Assembly: GCF_943733665.1 (NCBI RefSeq)
Contig: NZ_OX030782.1
Coordinates: forward strand, 3,272,501 to 3,336,500
Reading direction: 5' to 3'
DNA length: 64,000 nucleotides
Source of the DNA: Aquimarina sp. Aq107
GTDB taxonomy: Bacteria > Bacteroidota > Bacteroidia > Flavobacteriales > Flavobacteriaceae
Of this stretch, positions 1-10,688 are shown one piece after another. The notes under the pieces were generated by a model. The model was not told the DNA's origin and made no database searches. It saw only the letters and a list, made by a program, of their open reading frames with translations. Position 1 is the stretch's first letter, and every line of letters begins with the position of its first letter. A program made the translations under genes and the position numbers.

Positions 1-194
<194 letters not shown>

Positions 195-241
195 TTAATA
201 TCTTCAAAAAATGAAGAAATCTTTATTTTAAAAATTATCTG

Positions 242-249
242 CAAAAATA
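242..249 (-). promoter_or_regulatory. Putative -7 box (TATTTTTG) for mnmA
   Basis: On the minus strand the sequence reads TATTTTTG, a full match to the Bacteroidota -7 consensus TAnnTTTG. It lies between the terminator of the upstream gene and the mnmA start, and would give a leader of roughly 60 bases. No clear -33 TTG was found at the expected distance. Confidence 0.4.
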
Positions 250-250
250 A

Positions 251-281
251 TAAATAAAAAAAGCAATGCTTATGCATTGCT
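251..281 (-). terminator. Intrinsic terminator after the YwqK-like gene
   Basis: A perfect 8-bp stem (AGCAATGC / GCATTGCT, 262-269 and 274-281) with a 4-base loop is followed, in minus-strand direction, by a T-run at 251-261. This fits rho-independent termination of the gene that ends at 320. Confidence 0.75.
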
Positions 282-319
282 CTAAGGTTTTATCTATCTA
301 TCGATTCTAAAAATTGATA

Positions 320-1006
320 CTATGAACCTGTTTTTCCAAGAGGAAATGTTTTCTGTTCTAATAACTTCCCATTTTCATAATAATTCCACACTCCATCTTT
401 ACGGTCCCTTTTATAAGTACCCTCTATTTTAACTTTTCCCTTTACATCATAGTATTTAGTAATTCCATGTAATTGGTCATCTACATAAGTAAACTCCTTA
501 ATTAAAACTCCTTTCTGGGAATATACTATTCGTTTACCTTGCTTTTTACCGTTAGTATAAATTATTTTTTCGGTTAGCTGACCATTTTCAAAATATGTTT
601 TCTGTTCTCCATCTAATTTTCCAGCTTTATATTCTTCAGTCATCATTATTTCAGAGGATCCTTTATGATAATAAGTCCATACTCCAACTCTTTGCTTACC
701 AAACATTTTTCCTTTACTAATAACCTTTCCTTTAACAGTAAAGTATTTTATTTGCACACTATCACTATCGGAAGAAAAAACTTTAATAGCTGTTGGCATT
801 TTTCCACTATTTGGTTTATAAAACTTAAACTCTCCAACTTCTTTGCCGTGATCGAAAGTTCCTTCATAGCGAAGTTGATCACTATTCTCATATTTCTTTT
901 GCCATTTTCCATGTCTCTTACCATCTGCATCAAAAGAGTTAAACTTCTGAGCATATCCTATAGCGGTTATGTAAGTAAAAACGAAAAACAAAAATCTATT
1001 TCGCAT
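320..1006 (-). CDS. Exported MORN-repeat (YwqK family) protein
   Basis: A 228-residue protein. It starts with a signal peptide (hydrophobic residues 4-18, ending IGYAQ) and then carries repeated units of the type G.W..Y..GKL....Y.NGK, for example DGVWNYYENGKLLEQ and DGEQKTYFENGQLTE. These are the MORN_2 repeats of the YwqK family, which fold as short beta-hairpins. Automated pipelines often call this family a toxin-antitoxin antitoxin, but there is no toxin-like partner here and the signal peptide places it in the periplasm or at the surface. The gene stands alone with its own terminator. Function unknown. Confidence 0.75.
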   Translation of the reverse strand: MRNRFLFFVFTYITAIGYAQKFNSFDADGKRHGKWQKKYENSDQLRYEGTFDHGKEVGEFKFYKPNSGKMPTAIKVFSSDSDSVQIKYFTVKGKVISKGKMFGKQRVGVWTYYHKGSSEIMMTEEYKAGKLDGEQKTYFENGQLTEKIIYTNGKKQGKRIVYSQKGVLIKEFTYVDDQLHGITKYYDVKGKVKIEGTYKRDRKDGVWNYYENGKLLEQKTFPLGKTGS

Positions 1007-1170
1007 GGTTTTATTTCATTTTTAGTAATTTGATAATCCAAAAAACATACCAATATTCATCAAAAATATAATCAAAAGAAAATATTTTATTTTTTTATCT
1101 AAAAAAATCCTACAAAAAAAACATTAAAACTTCTAAAAAAACAACTAACTAATCTCAAAACCACACCTTG

Positions 1171-1216
1171 TTAACTTTTGTTTAACAAATTATTGAAAAT
1201 ATATGAAATAAATACT
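1171..1216 (+). promoter_or_regulatory. Shared upstream motif TTAACTTTTGTT-N26-TAAAT before fasciclin gene
   Basis: The 12-mer TTAACTTTTGTT at 1171-1182 is followed after exactly 26 bases by TAAATACT at 1209-1216. The same 12-mer, with the same 26-base gap to a TAAAT box, precedes the PAS gene near 62 kb. I infer an activator or alternative-sigma site. The leader to the start codon would be about 40 bases. Confidence 0.45.
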
Positions 1217-1261
1217 CCGTTAGCTTATCTGAACAAATTTTAACTTTTAAAACTCAAAAAA

Positions 1262-2254
1262 ATGAAAATTATTTCAAAAATCACCAATGCTATTGTTATA
1301 ACAGCATTAATTTTAACAGCTTCTTCTTGTGGCGATGATGATGATGGTAATGTTATCATACCCACAGATGATAATATAGTTGCTATCGCAACTGCAGACT
1401 CAGATTTATCTTTATTGGTAACAGCTCTTGCTGCTGCAGATGGAGATTTAGTATCTATACTTAATGGCAGTGGACCATTTACCGTTTTGGCTCCAACAAA
1501 TACAGCTATACAAGCCTTTCTAACCGCGAACAATTATGCAGATATTAGCGCTGTCCCAACAGATGAATTACAACAAATCTTATTAAATCACGTAATTCCT
1601 GGAGAAGTTAGTTCCACTACACTTACTAACAATGTAGCTGGTTATACTGAAACTTCTTCAACCGCTGGCCCTAATGGATCAACCATTAGTATGTACTACA
1701 ATACTACAAATGGTGTTGTTTTTAATGGAGGTGCAACTGTAAGCACACCAGATATTGCAGCATCTAACGGTATAATTCATAAAATAGACGCAGTAATTGG
1801 TTTACCTGATGTAACCACTTTTGCTACAGCAGATCCTAATTTCTCAAGATTGGTAGAAGCTTTAACCGCTTATAGTTTTGACTATGTTACTACGTTACAA
1901 GGAGATGGTCCTTTTACAGTTTTCGCTCCAAATAACGCTGCTTTTGATGCTTTACTAGATGTTAATACCGACTGGACTGTTCCTGGAGATATTGATGAAA
2001 CAGTATTAACAGATGCTTTAAATCTTCATGTTGTGCCTAGTACCAATATTAGAGAAACTGATTTAGTAGATGGCAATCTTACAACTTTATCCAAAGAAAT
2101 TACAGTCGATGCTACGGCTAAAACAATTAGACTTGATGGAAATGATGCTGCTAGTGCAAGTACAATTATTTTTACAGACGTACAGGCTACAAATGGGGTT
2201 ATCCATGTAATAGACGAAGTTTTGTTAGATTTACCTTCAATAAATCCAAACTAA
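1262..2254 (+). CDS. Fasciclin (FAS1) domain lipoprotein
   Basis: 330 residues with a lipoprotein signal (LTASSC, modified Cys at residue 23). The Cys is followed by the acidic run GDDDDG, which resembles the acidic export signals of surface lipoproteins in this phylum. Two FAS1 domains follow (about 40-175 and 185-325), each with the characteristic GPFTVLAPTN or GPFTVFAPNN segment and a late NGIIHKIDAV or NGVIHVIDEV segment. FAS1 proteins mediate cell adhesion, and in flavobacteria are usually surface lipoproteins. The gene is monocistronic, bounded by a shared-motif promoter region and a strong terminator. Confidence 0.9.
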   Translation: MKIISKITNAIVITALILTASSCGDDDDGNVIIPTDDNIVAIATADSDLSLLVTALAAADGDLVSILNGSGPFTVLAPTNTAIQAFLTANNYADISAVPTDELQQILLNHVIPGEVSSTTLTNNVAGYTETSSTAGPNGSTISMYYNTTNGVVFNGGATVSTPDIAASNGIIHKIDAVIGLPDVTTFATADPNFSRLVEALTAYSFDYVTTLQGDGPFTVFAPNNAAFDALLDVNTDWTVPGDIDETVLTDALNLHVVPSTNIRETDLVDGNLTTLSKEITVDATAKTIRLDGNDAASASTIIFTDVQATNGVIHVIDEVLLDLPSINPN

Positions 2255-2278
2255 CAAACCAGTAAGTAAGCTTAAAAA

Positions 2279-2310
2279 AAGTCCCTTTTTCTAATTAGAA
2301 AAAGGGACTT
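2279..2310. terminator. Bidirectional terminator between fasciclin gene and yidC
   Basis: A perfect inverted repeat, AAGTCCCTTTTTCT and its complement around an AATT centre, is flanked by A-runs on the left and T-runs on the right. It can terminate both convergent genes. Confidence 0.85.
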
Positions 2311-2332
2311 TTTTTAAATATTAAAGTTTTTA

Positions 2333-4216
2333 TTACTTTTTACTAGCTTTTTGTTGTTCTGCCTGCTCCATTAATTCTTTCATCTTCTTCTGGAACTTAC
2401 CTTGCTTTTTAGGCTTTTTCTTGTTCTCTTGAATCTTGGCATGAATTTTATCTTCGTCTATAATCACATTCTTAATAACTAACATAATACCAATAGTAAT
2501 CAGGTTAGAAATAAAATAGTATAGGGAAAGTCCACTTGCATAATTATTAAAGAAAATCAACATCATCAAAGGCGACAAGTACATAATAAACTTCATATTA
2601 GGCATTCCAGGCTGCTGCTGTTGCATCGTTTGCCCAGTAGTCATCATCATATAAATAAATATAGCAATAGAAGCTAATATTGGAAACAAACTAATATGGT
2701 CACCATAAAATGGTATTTCGAATGGTAATTTAGCAATTGTATCATAACTTGATAAATCATCGGCCCACAAGAAACTCTTCTGCCTTAAATCAAAGGCACT
2801 AGGAAAGAAATTGAACAAAGCATAAAATACAGGAATCTGCATAAGCGCTGGTAGGCATCCACTCATAGGACTCGCGCCAGCCTTACTATACAAAGCCATA
2901 GTCTCCTGTTGCTTTTTCATAGCATTATCCTTATACTTCTCATTAATCTCTGTAATCTCAGGCTTTAATATTTTCATTTTCGCTTGAGAAACATACGATT
3001 TATATGTTACTGGAGACAATACAATTCTTACCACAATTGTCATTACCACTATAGCTATACCATACGGTAGAAAACCACTTAAAAATCCAAAAAATGGAAT
3101 AAATATATATCTATTTATCACTCCAAAAATCCCCCATCCTAAAGGCACAATCTCATCTAAGTTACGATCATAAGAACTTAAAATCTTATAATCCGTTGGG
3201 CCATAATACCAGTTCATATTATAGCTTAACTCACCTCCCTGAAGTTCTAAAGGCATAGAGGCTGCAAACTCTTTTGTAACTGTAATATCTTTATCATCCA
3301 GTTCACTAGAATTAGCAACATTTTTCGAAGCAAATGTTGCTGTTTTAAAAGGAGTATCTGTTAGTAAAACAGAAGTAAAGAAATGTTGTTTAAACCCTAC
3401 CCAAGTTACTTCTTCTTCGGTATCCTCTGCAAAATCTCCTTGTCCTGTATAATCATCTTTCCCTCCATCATACTCATAAAGAATCTCCGTATATCGATTT
3501 TCGTAAGAAGCACTTTTAGCCTGTCTTATAGCCTGTAATTTCCAATCCAAATTTACTACCTGACTTGAATTAAATACCTGTTGTAATCCTTGTGATTTAA
3601 TTGAAAAATCCAACATATAATTATTAGGCTTTAATTCATAACGGTATTCTAAAAATTTAGAATCAGAAACTTTAAGTTTCATAGATAAAACAGTATTATC
3701 CCCATTTTTAGTAACAGTTGGTTCGAAAAACAGATCCTTTGTATTTAAAATTCTATTATCCGTTGTTCCGAAATTAAGATTAAATGAAGCGTTTTTGCCA
3801 TCTTTAATTAGATATAAAGGAACTGAATCATATGTTTTAAAGTTTTTTAGTAATGCTTCTTGGATATAACCTCCTCGATTATTAATCTTTAAACTTAAAA
3901 CTTCATTTTCAATTTTAGTAACATTTTCTTTTGCAGAAGGCAAACTAGCAGAATACGCAAATGCACCTAATTGAGATTTCGCAGCAACCACCGCAAGAGA
4001 ATCTTGTGGATTTGCCACAATTGCTTCACTTTCTTTTACAAAATCTGTCGTCTTATTATCTTCAGTTTTTTCTTGGGCTTCAGCTTGTTCTTGTTCTGCC
4101 TTTTGAGCCTCAATTTCTTCTGGAGTAGGTTTATTAACCCAAAACATCCACGCAAAAATTCCAAATATCAGTACAAATCCAATTACTGTATTAAGGTCAA
4201 ACTTTTTTTCTTCCAT
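2333..4216 (-). CDS. yidC: Membrane protein insertase YidC
   Basis: 627 residues, the usual size for Bacteroidota YidC. There is an N-terminal membrane anchor (residues 9-26). A periplasmic beta-rich P1 domain follows (about 95-350). The conserved five-helix insertase core comes next, with YKSYVSQAKMKILKPEITEINEKY as the cytoplasmic hairpin and GCLPALMQIPVFYALF as a signature helix. The C-terminal tail is lysine-rich and probably contacts the ribosome. YidC inserts and folds inner-membrane proteins alone or with SecYEG. It lies 100 bases after pyrG on the same strand, with a terminator-like hairpin between them. Confidence 0.97.
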   Translation of the reverse strand: MEEKKFDLNTVIGFVLIFGIFAWMFWVNKPTPEEIEAQKAEQEQAEAQEKTEDNKTTDFVKESEAIVANPQDSLAVVAAKSQLGAFAYSASLPSAKENVTKIENEVLSLKINNRGGYIQEALLKNFKTYDSVPLYLIKDGKNASFNLNFGTTDNRILNTKDLFFEPTVTKNGDNTVLSMKLKVSDSKFLEYRYELKPNNYMLDFSIKSQGLQQVFNSSQVVNLDWKLQAIRQAKSASYENRYTEILYEYDGGKDDYTGQGDFAEDTEEEVTWVGFKQHFFTSVLLTDTPFKTATFASKNVANSSELDDKDITVTKEFAASMPLELQGGELSYNMNWYYGPTDYKILSSYDRNLDEIVPLGWGIFGVINRYIFIPFFGFLSGFLPYGIAIVVMTIVVRIVLSPVTYKSYVSQAKMKILKPEITEINEKYKDNAMKKQQETMALYSKAGASPMSGCLPALMQIPVFYALFNFFPSAFDLRQKSFLWADDLSSYDTIAKLPFEIPFYGDHISLFPILASIAIFIYMMMTTGQTMQQQQPGMPNMKFIMYLSPLMMLIFFNNYASGLSLYYFISNLITIGIMLVIKNVIIDEDKIHAKIQENKKKPKKQGKFQKKMKELMEQAEQQKASKK

Positions 4217-4227
4217 TGATATGTGTA

Positions 4228-4262
4228 TAAAAAAACCTCTATCCTTTTAGACTAAAAAGAGG
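4228..4262 (-). terminator. Terminator or attenuator hairpin between pyrG and yidC
   Basis: In minus-strand direction the stem GCCTCT...AGAGG, extended by an inner AAAA/TTTT pairing, is followed by seven to eight T residues, and yidC starts only 12 bases later. It looks like a rho-independent terminator but sits inside the yidC leader, so it may separate pyrG from yidC or attenuate read-through. Confidence 0.55.
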
Positions 4263-4316
4263 CTTTCTAAAATTATATTACTTTTCTTTTGTCAATTATC
4301 TAGCCAGTTAGAGATA

Positions 4317-5957
<1,641 letters not shown>

Positions 5958-5991
5958 TTAACTATTTGTTCGGTTGTGTTTAAATTTTGCG

Positions 5992-5999
5992 CAAAAATA
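5992..5999 (-). promoter_or_regulatory. Putative -7 box (TATTTTTG) for pyrG
   Basis: A full match to TAnnTTTG on the minus strand, 41 bases before the pyrG start codon. No convincing -33 TTG was seen at 17-23 bases. Confidence 0.4.
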
Positions 6000-6108
6000 C
6001 AAAGAAGAACCCAAACTAGGTATCGAAAATAAAGCAATATTTCTGCAACTTATCCATAATTCTTTAACAGTGTAAAAAACTGATAATGAATTATTAAAAC
6101 TCTAAAAC

Positions 6109-6140
6109 AAAAAACCCATCTAAATGAGATGGGTTTTTTG
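6109..6140. terminator. Terminator after the DUF5606 gene
   Basis: The perfect stem CCCATCT/AGATGGG (6115-6121, 6127-6133) has a 5-base loop, with A- and T-runs on both sides. It terminates the minus-strand DUF5606 gene. Confidence 0.85.
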
Positions 6141-6156
6141 TTTATCTAAAAACTTT

Positions 6157-6576
6157 TTATTCTTCTTCATCAGAAGTTACTTCTTCTGGCTCTTCAAAAT
6201 CAGTAATTCCTTTAGCTTGTAAAATATTATACCACTGTATCACTTTTTTCATATCACTTACATATACTCTGTCTTCATCATAATCAGGTAATACTTCGCT
6301 AAAATAAGCTTCTAACTTATTCTTAGACTCTTTGTGACTAATTGCTTTTTCTCCATTCTCTTTTTCCTGGATTCTTTTAAAAATTTCTCTTAAAGGAACT
6401 TCTTCTGTAAAAGTATAGATTGCAATTTCACTAAGAATACTAACGTTATTTTGAATACTAACAGAAAGTTTTTTTCCATCCGCTAATGATTCAGCCACAA
6501 AACCACTTCTGGTCTGCGCCTTTAATTCATATAAACCTGGTTTTCCAGAAATTGATAATATTTTGTCTAAGCTCAT
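6157..6576 (-). CDS. DUF5606 domain protein
   Basis: I place the start at the Met of MSLDKILSISGKPGLYEL, since the family begins there; a Met 17 codons upstream would add an unconserved tail. The product is about 139 residues. The N-terminal half looks like a small beta-barrel (GLYELKAQTRSGFVAESLADGK), followed by a helical part ending in an acidic tail. This is a conserved, cytoplasmic Bacteroidota protein of unknown function. It regularly sits beside def and ruvX, as here, which suggests a housekeeping role. No catalytic motif is visible. Confidence 0.8.
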   Translation of the reverse strand: MSLDKILSISGKPGLYELKAQTRSGFVAESLADGKKLSVSIQNNVSILSEIAIYTFTEEVPLREIFKRIQEKENGEKAISHKESKNKLEAYFSEVLPDYDEDRVYVSDMKKVIQWYNILQAKGITDFEEPEEVTSDEEE

Positions 6577-6679
6577 AAATTTATCTTCAAAGTTGGCAAA
6601 TATCAGTAGTTCATTTTTAAAAATCAAACATTAACCAACATAAATTGTATTGTAATTCTATGTAAATTCTAAAAATCGA

Positions 6680-7270
6680 TTAACGTCCTTTTTTAGCTAA
6701 AGGGAACTTCATTCTATAATCAGCACTAATCTTTCCTTTAGATATATTAGTAAGTTTTCCTTTAATTAAACGTTTTTTAAGACTTGATAATTTATCTGTG
6801 AACAAAACTCCTTCAATATGATCATACTCATGCTGGATCACTCTAGCAGCTAGACCACTATATGTTTCTGTATGTTGCACAAAATTTTCATCTAAATAAT
6901 TAATCTTGATCGTTTCTTTTCTAAAGACATCTTCTCTAACCTCTGGAATGCTTAAACATCCTTCTGTAAAAGCCCATTCATCTCCAGTTTCTTCTATAAT
7001 TTCAGCATTTATAAAAACTTTTTTGAACCCTGTTAATGTTTTTCTCTCTTCTTCAGAAAGTTCTTCATCATCCGCAAAAGGTTCTGCATCTACTAAAAAT
7101 AAACGTATTGGAAGTCCAATTTGCGGAGCCGCAAGACCTACTCCATGAGCATTGTACATCGTTTCGAACATGTTTTCAAGCAATTCCGAAAACTTAGGAT
7201 AATCCTTAGAAATCTCCTTTGCTTTTTTCTTTAATACTGGATCGCCGTACGCTACAATGGGTAAAATCAT
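6680..7270 (-). CDS. def: Peptide deformylase
   Basis: 196 residues. All three family motifs are present: GVGLAAPQIG (43-52), EGCLSIP (103-109) with metal ligand Cys105, and QHEYDH (146-151) with ligands His147 and His151 and catalytic Glu148. It removes the formyl group from the N-terminal methionine of new proteins. An acidic insertion (DDEELSEEE, about 68-76) between motifs 1 and 2 is common in Bacteroidota versions. It lies 45 bases after ruvX on the same strand and is probably co-transcribed with it. Confidence 0.97.
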   Translation of the reverse strand: MILPIVAYGDPVLKKKAKEISKDYPKFSELLENMFETMYNAHGVGLAAPQIGLPIRLFLVDAEPFADDEELSEEERKTLTGFKKVFINAEIIEETGDEWAFTEGCLSIPEVREDVFRKETIKINYLDENFVQHTETYSGLAARVIQHEYDHIEGVLFTDKLSSLKKRLIKGKLTNISKGKISADYRMKFPLAKKGR

Positions 7271-7315
7271 ATTATTAATATTCTCTGTTTTTATTCTCTA
7301 TTTTTAAATTTACCT

Positions 7316-7726
7316 CTACAAATTATAAAGGTAATCCTGAAGGATGATAGTTGCACTAATTTGATCTACCAATGCCTTATCTCTTCGTTTCTTTTTGGAT
7401 ATTCCGCTTGCGATCATTGTATCAAAAGCCATTTTAGAAGTAAATCGCTCATCTATTCTTTTCACAGGAATATTAGGTAACATTTTTGACAACTTCTCTA
7501 AAAATGGTTGAATCAATTTCTCACTTTCAGAAGGATCTCCGTGCAAACGTTTGGGTTCTCCTACTACAAACAACTCTACACCTTCTGCTGAAACATATTC
7601 TTGCAACCAATTCAATAAATCCTTAGTATCTACTGTAGTCAATCCAGAAGCTATAATCTTTGACTCGTCTGTAACAGCAATTCCACATCGCTTTCCTCCA
7701 TAATCTATTGCTAAAATCCTTGCCAT
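7316..7726 (-). CDS. ruvX: Holliday junction resolvase-like protein RuvX/YqgF
   Basis: The start is set at MARILAIDYGG. An in-frame Met nine codons earlier would place a TACTTTTG promoter box inside the coding region, so the shorter form (136 residues) is preferred. RNase H-fold motifs are visible: AIDYGGKRCGIAVTD with the first catalytic Asp, GEPKRLHGDPS, IDERFTS, and a final KALVDQISATIILQDYL. YqgF proteins act in pre-16S rRNA 5-prime processing and are annotated as putative Holliday junction resolvases. It leads a ruvX-def transcription unit. Confidence 0.93.
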   Translation of the reverse strand: MARILAIDYGGKRCGIAVTDESKIIASGLTTVDTKDLLNWLQEYVSAEGVELFVVGEPKRLHGDPSESEKLIQPFLEKLSKMLPNIPVKRIDERFTSKMAFDTMIASGISKKKRRDKALVDQISATIILQDYLYNL

Positions 7727-7739
7727 ATTATATTTTGTG

Positions 7740-7747
7740 CAAAAGTA
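7740..7747 (-). promoter_or_regulatory. Putative -7 box (TACTTTTG) for ruvX-def
   Basis: A minus-strand full match to TAnnTTTG ending 14 bases before the ruvX ATG, implying a very short leader. It helps fix the ruvX start codon. Confidence 0.5.
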
Positions 7748-7851
7748 TGACATTATTATAAAATAGTTCTAATTATTAAGAGTATCCTAAAATATTCAAT
7801 GAGGATATGATTTTCGAATGAAGCTGTTATCTTTACGAAAATTTTTAATAA

Positions 7852-8667
7852 ATGAACCAACTAAAGGAAACCATAGAAAAAGCTTGGGATAATAGAGAGC
7901 TTTTAAAAGAGTCAAACACTCAGGATGCTATAAGAAAAGTAGTCGACTTACTAGATGCTGGCGAACTTCGCGTAGCAGAACCAACAAAAGATGGGTGGCA
8001 AGTAAATGAATGGGTAAAAAAAGGGGTTGTGCTCTATTTTCCAATTCAAAAAATGGAAACACTTGAAGCTGGTATTTTTGAATACCACGATAAAATTCCA
8101 TTAAAAAAAGGGTATAAAGAAAAAGGAATTAGAGTAGTTCCTAATGCTGTTGCACGTCATGGAGCTTATATTTCTCCAGGAACCATACTAATGCCTAGTT
8201 ACGTAAATATTGGTGCTTATGTAGATGAAGGAACCATGGTAGATACTTGGGCAACAGTTGGTAGTTGTGCTCAGATTGGAAAAAATGTTCATCTAAGTGG
8301 TGGTGTTGGAATTGGTGGTGTTTTAGAACCACTTCAAGCAGCTCCTGTTATTATAGAAGACAATGCATTCATCGGATCTAGATGTATCGTAGTGGAAGGG
8401 GTACGTGTAGAAACTGAAGCTGTACTTGGTGCTAATGTGGTATTAACTGCATCTACTAAAATTATTGATGTTACTGGAGATACACCAGTAGAAAGAAAAG
8501 GAGTTGTACCTGCCAGATCGGTGGTTATACCTGGAAGTTATACTAAAAAGTTTGCCGCTGGAGAATATAATGTGCCTTGTGCCTTGATTATTGGTAAACG
8601 TAAAGAAAGTACTAATAAAAAGACTTCCCTAAATGATGCCTTGAGAGAGCATGATGTAGCTGTATAA
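7852..8667 (+). CDS. dapD: Tetrahydrodipicolinate N-succinyltransferase
   Basis: 271 residues, the standard length. An N-terminal helical domain (1-95) is followed by a left-handed beta-helix of hexapeptide repeats (about 100-235), with PGTILMPSYVNIGAYVDEGT and IEDNAFIGSRCIVVEG segments typical of DapD. It transfers succinyl from succinyl-CoA to tetrahydrodipicolinate in the lysine/meso-diaminopimelate pathway, supplying peptidoglycan. The gene is single, with its own terminator. A TATCTTTA sequence about 20 bases upstream may be a degenerate -7 box. Confidence 0.97.
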   Translation: MNQLKETIEKAWDNRELLKESNTQDAIRKVVDLLDAGELRVAEPTKDGWQVNEWVKKGVVLYFPIQKMETLEAGIFEYHDKIPLKKGYKEKGIRVVPNAVARHGAYISPGTILMPSYVNIGAYVDEGTMVDTWATVGSCAQIGKNVHLSGGVGIGGVLEPLQAAPVIIEDNAFIGSRCIVVEGVRVETEAVLGANVVLTASTKIIDVTGDTPVERKGVVPARSVVIPGSYTKKFAAGEYNVPCALIIGKRKESTNKKTSLNDALREHDVAV

Positions 8668-8691
8668 TTAGAAATAAATATGTATACTTGT

Positions 8692-8720
8692 GAGCTTGTC
8701 TTTTAGGCAAGCTCATTCTT
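8692..8720 (+). terminator. Terminator after dapD
   Basis: Stem GAGCTTG/CAAGCTC (8692-8698, 8708-8714), extended by a wobble and a C-G pair, followed by ATTCTTTT. Confidence 0.7.
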
Positions 8721-8739
8721 TTAATCAATAGTTAGATAA

Positions 8740-9804
8740 ATGAAAATATTAGTCATTCAGCAAAAAATGATCGGTGATGTACTCACAAGTACAATTATTT
8801 GTGAAGCACTAACTAAAGAATACCCAAATGCAACGATTGACTATTTAGTAAATTCTAATACAAAACCAGTAACTCTAGAAAACCCTTTTTTCAATACAAT
8901 TATTGAATTTAAAAATGAATATCGCGATAGTAAAAAAGCATTTTATTCATTTCTAAAAGAAATCAAAAAGGCAAAATATGATTTGGTTATAGATGCATAC
9001 GGAAAATTAGAAAGCAATCTTATTTCTTTCTTTTCGAAAGCTCCAAAAAAAATATCTTTTTATAAATGGTACACCAAATTTATTTATTCTGAAGTAGTTT
9101 ATAGAAAATCAGATCCTATTACTGATGCTTCTATTGCAATAGAAAATCGACTTCGGTTGGTATATCCTGAAGATAGACTTACTTCCAACATAATTCGTCC
9201 TAAAATATTTTTGACAAAAAAAGAACAGGAAATTTCTAAAGCATATTTAACTACCAACGGAATTTCTTCGGATACACCGCTAATAATGATAAGTGTTGTA
9301 GGTAGCGAAATTAGGAAAACATTACCTTTCGAATACATGGCCAAAGTGATTGATGAAATTGTGACAACAACCTCAGCTAATATTCTTTTTAACTATATCC
9401 CTAGTCAAGAAGAAGATGCTAAAACTATTTATGATTTAACGACAAAAAACACACAACAACATATTCATTTTAATGTATTCGGAAAAAGTTTACGTGAATT
9501 TATAGCAATATTATCTCATTGCGATGTTTTAATTGGAAACGAAGGCGGAGCTGTAAATATGGCAAAAGCTCTAGACAAACCAACTTTTACTATTTTTTCG
9601 CCTTGGATTATTAAAAAAGACTGGAATATGTTTGAAGATGGTATTACACATGATTCTGTACATCTTTATGACACCAAGCCCGAATTATATGGAGATAAAA
9701 CTCCAAAAGAAATGAAAGATCATGCATTAGAATTATATAAAAATCTTTCTTCAGAATTAATAATCCCAAAACTTAGAACGTTCCTTAAAAATTTAAATCT
9801 TTAG
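8740..9804 (+). CDS. Glycosyltransferase family 9 (heptosyltransferase-like)
   Basis: 354 residues with two Rossmann-like halves of the GT-B fold. The N-terminus (MKILVIQQKMIGDVLTSTIICEAL) and the C-terminal signature LIGNEGGAVNMAKALDKPTFTIFSPW, with the GG-A motif, are those of ADP-heptose:LPS heptosyltransferases (GT9). It likely adds a core sugar to lipopolysaccharide on the cytoplasmic face of the inner membrane. It overlaps the convergent GT2 gene by four bases at its 3-prime end. The donor sugar cannot be told from sequence. Confidence 0.88.
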   Translation: MKILVIQQKMIGDVLTSTIICEALTKEYPNATIDYLVNSNTKPVTLENPFFNTIIEFKNEYRDSKKAFYSFLKEIKKAKYDLVIDAYGKLESNLISFFSKAPKKISFYKWYTKFIYSEVVYRKSDPITDASIAIENRLRLVYPEDRLTSNIIRPKIFLTKKEQEISKAYLTTNGISSDTPLIMISVVGSEIRKTLPFEYMAKVIDEIVTTTSANILFNYIPSQEEDAKTIYDLTTKNTQQHIHFNVFGKSLREFIAILSHCDVLIGNEGGAVNMAKALDKPTFTIFSPWIIKKDWNMFEDGITHDSVHLYDTKPELYGDKTPKEMKDHALELYKNLSSELIIPKLRTFLKNLNL

Positions 9805-10622
9805 TCCTTTTCAATTCCAAAAGGAGTTCTAATCACTTGATCTCGTTTTGTAACTTTTCTTATAGCCTTATTCCTTGTAATCATTTCTGGATGAACATAT
9901 CCTCTTTCGTGATATAAATGCACACAAATCGCACTATAACGTATCTGTTTAGCCTTTATTCCTAGATTAAATAACCGTTCTCCTATCTCTCTATCTTCTC
10001 CTCCATATTGCATTCGCTCATCAAAACCATTTACCAATAAAACATCTTTTTTCCACCCAGAGACATTCATACCATCCCAAGTGGCTTTAGTTGGTGTACT
10101 AAAATTAAGAAAACATTCTTTCCAACCATCAGCTGTTAATTTATTTAGCTTAAAAGAAGATTTTAGCCCTTTACTTATTAACCATTTAGCATCAAAACAT
10201 TCTTGATTTTTTATATGCTGTTCAGAAATTAATTCTGAAATATCTTTCGGCAACTTAAAATACCCTCCTGACAAAAAACAACCGAGTTTTCTCATCCGCA
10301 GGTGAGTTTCAACAAAATCCTTTCTAGGAATACAATCACCATCCGTAAATAATAGATAATCAGAATCTGCTACTGTAATAGCTTTATTTAAAATTACTGT
10401 TTTTCTAAATCCTTGATCTTCGTGCCAAATATGTTTTAAAGGATAACTAACTCTTTTAGAAAACTTTAAAACTAATTCCTTTGTATCTTCTGTTGACCCA
10501 TCATCCGCAACAATTACTTGAAAATTCTTTATACTTTGGCATTCATATCCAAACAGCACTTTACTCAACCATTTTGGTTGATTGTAAGTACTTATGACTA
10601 CTGTTATTTCTGGTGATTGCAT
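9801..10622 (-). CDS. Glycosyltransferase family 2 with galactosyltransferase-type C-terminus
   Basis: 273 residues. The GT-A N-terminal half shows ITVVISTYNQPKWL, the VADDGSTED nucleotide-binding loop, and FTDGDCIPRKDF with the D.D metal motif. The C-terminal half shows NVSGWKKDVLLVNGFDERMQYGGEDREIGERL, the ED-containing segment typical of the Glyco_transf_7C domain. It is likely a cytoplasmic enzyme of LPS core or surface glycan assembly. It lies convergent with the GT9 gene and divergent from the next GT2 gene, with only 66 bases between. Confidence 0.87.
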   Translation of the reverse strand: MQSPEITVVISTYNQPKWLSKVLFGYECQSIKNFQVIVADDGSTEDTKELVLKFSKRVSYPLKHIWHEDQGFRKTVILNKAITVADSDYLLFTDGDCIPRKDFVETHLRMRKLGCFLSGGYFKLPKDISELISEQHIKNQECFDAKWLISKGLKSSFKLNKLTADGWKECFLNFSTPTKATWDGMNVSGWKKDVLLVNGFDERMQYGGEDREIGERLFNLGIKAKQIRYSAICVHLYHERGYVHPEMITRNKAIRKVTKRDQVIRTPFGIEKD

Positions 10623-10637
10623 TGCCGTAAAAATAAC

Positions 10638-10645
10638 TATTTTTG
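10638..10645 (+). promoter_or_regulatory. Putative -7 box (TATTTTTG) for the GT2 gene at 10689
   Basis: A plus-strand full match to TAnnTTTG, giving a predicted leader of about 37 bases. A TTG lies only 13 bases upstream, closer than usual, so the -33 element is doubtful. Confidence 0.4.
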
Positions 10646-10688
10646 CACGATACCTTTATAAATAAAGCATCAATCTTAAAGTATCCGA

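Noticed and set aside
320..1006. Toxin-antitoxin system suggested by the YwqK family name
   Set aside because: The protein has a signal peptide and MORN-like repeats, and no toxin-like gene lies beside it. The antitoxin label is an inherited database name.
665..1033. 122-residue plus-strand frame opposite the YwqK-like gene
   Set aside because: It is antisense to a well-supported exported protein and has no coherent domain.
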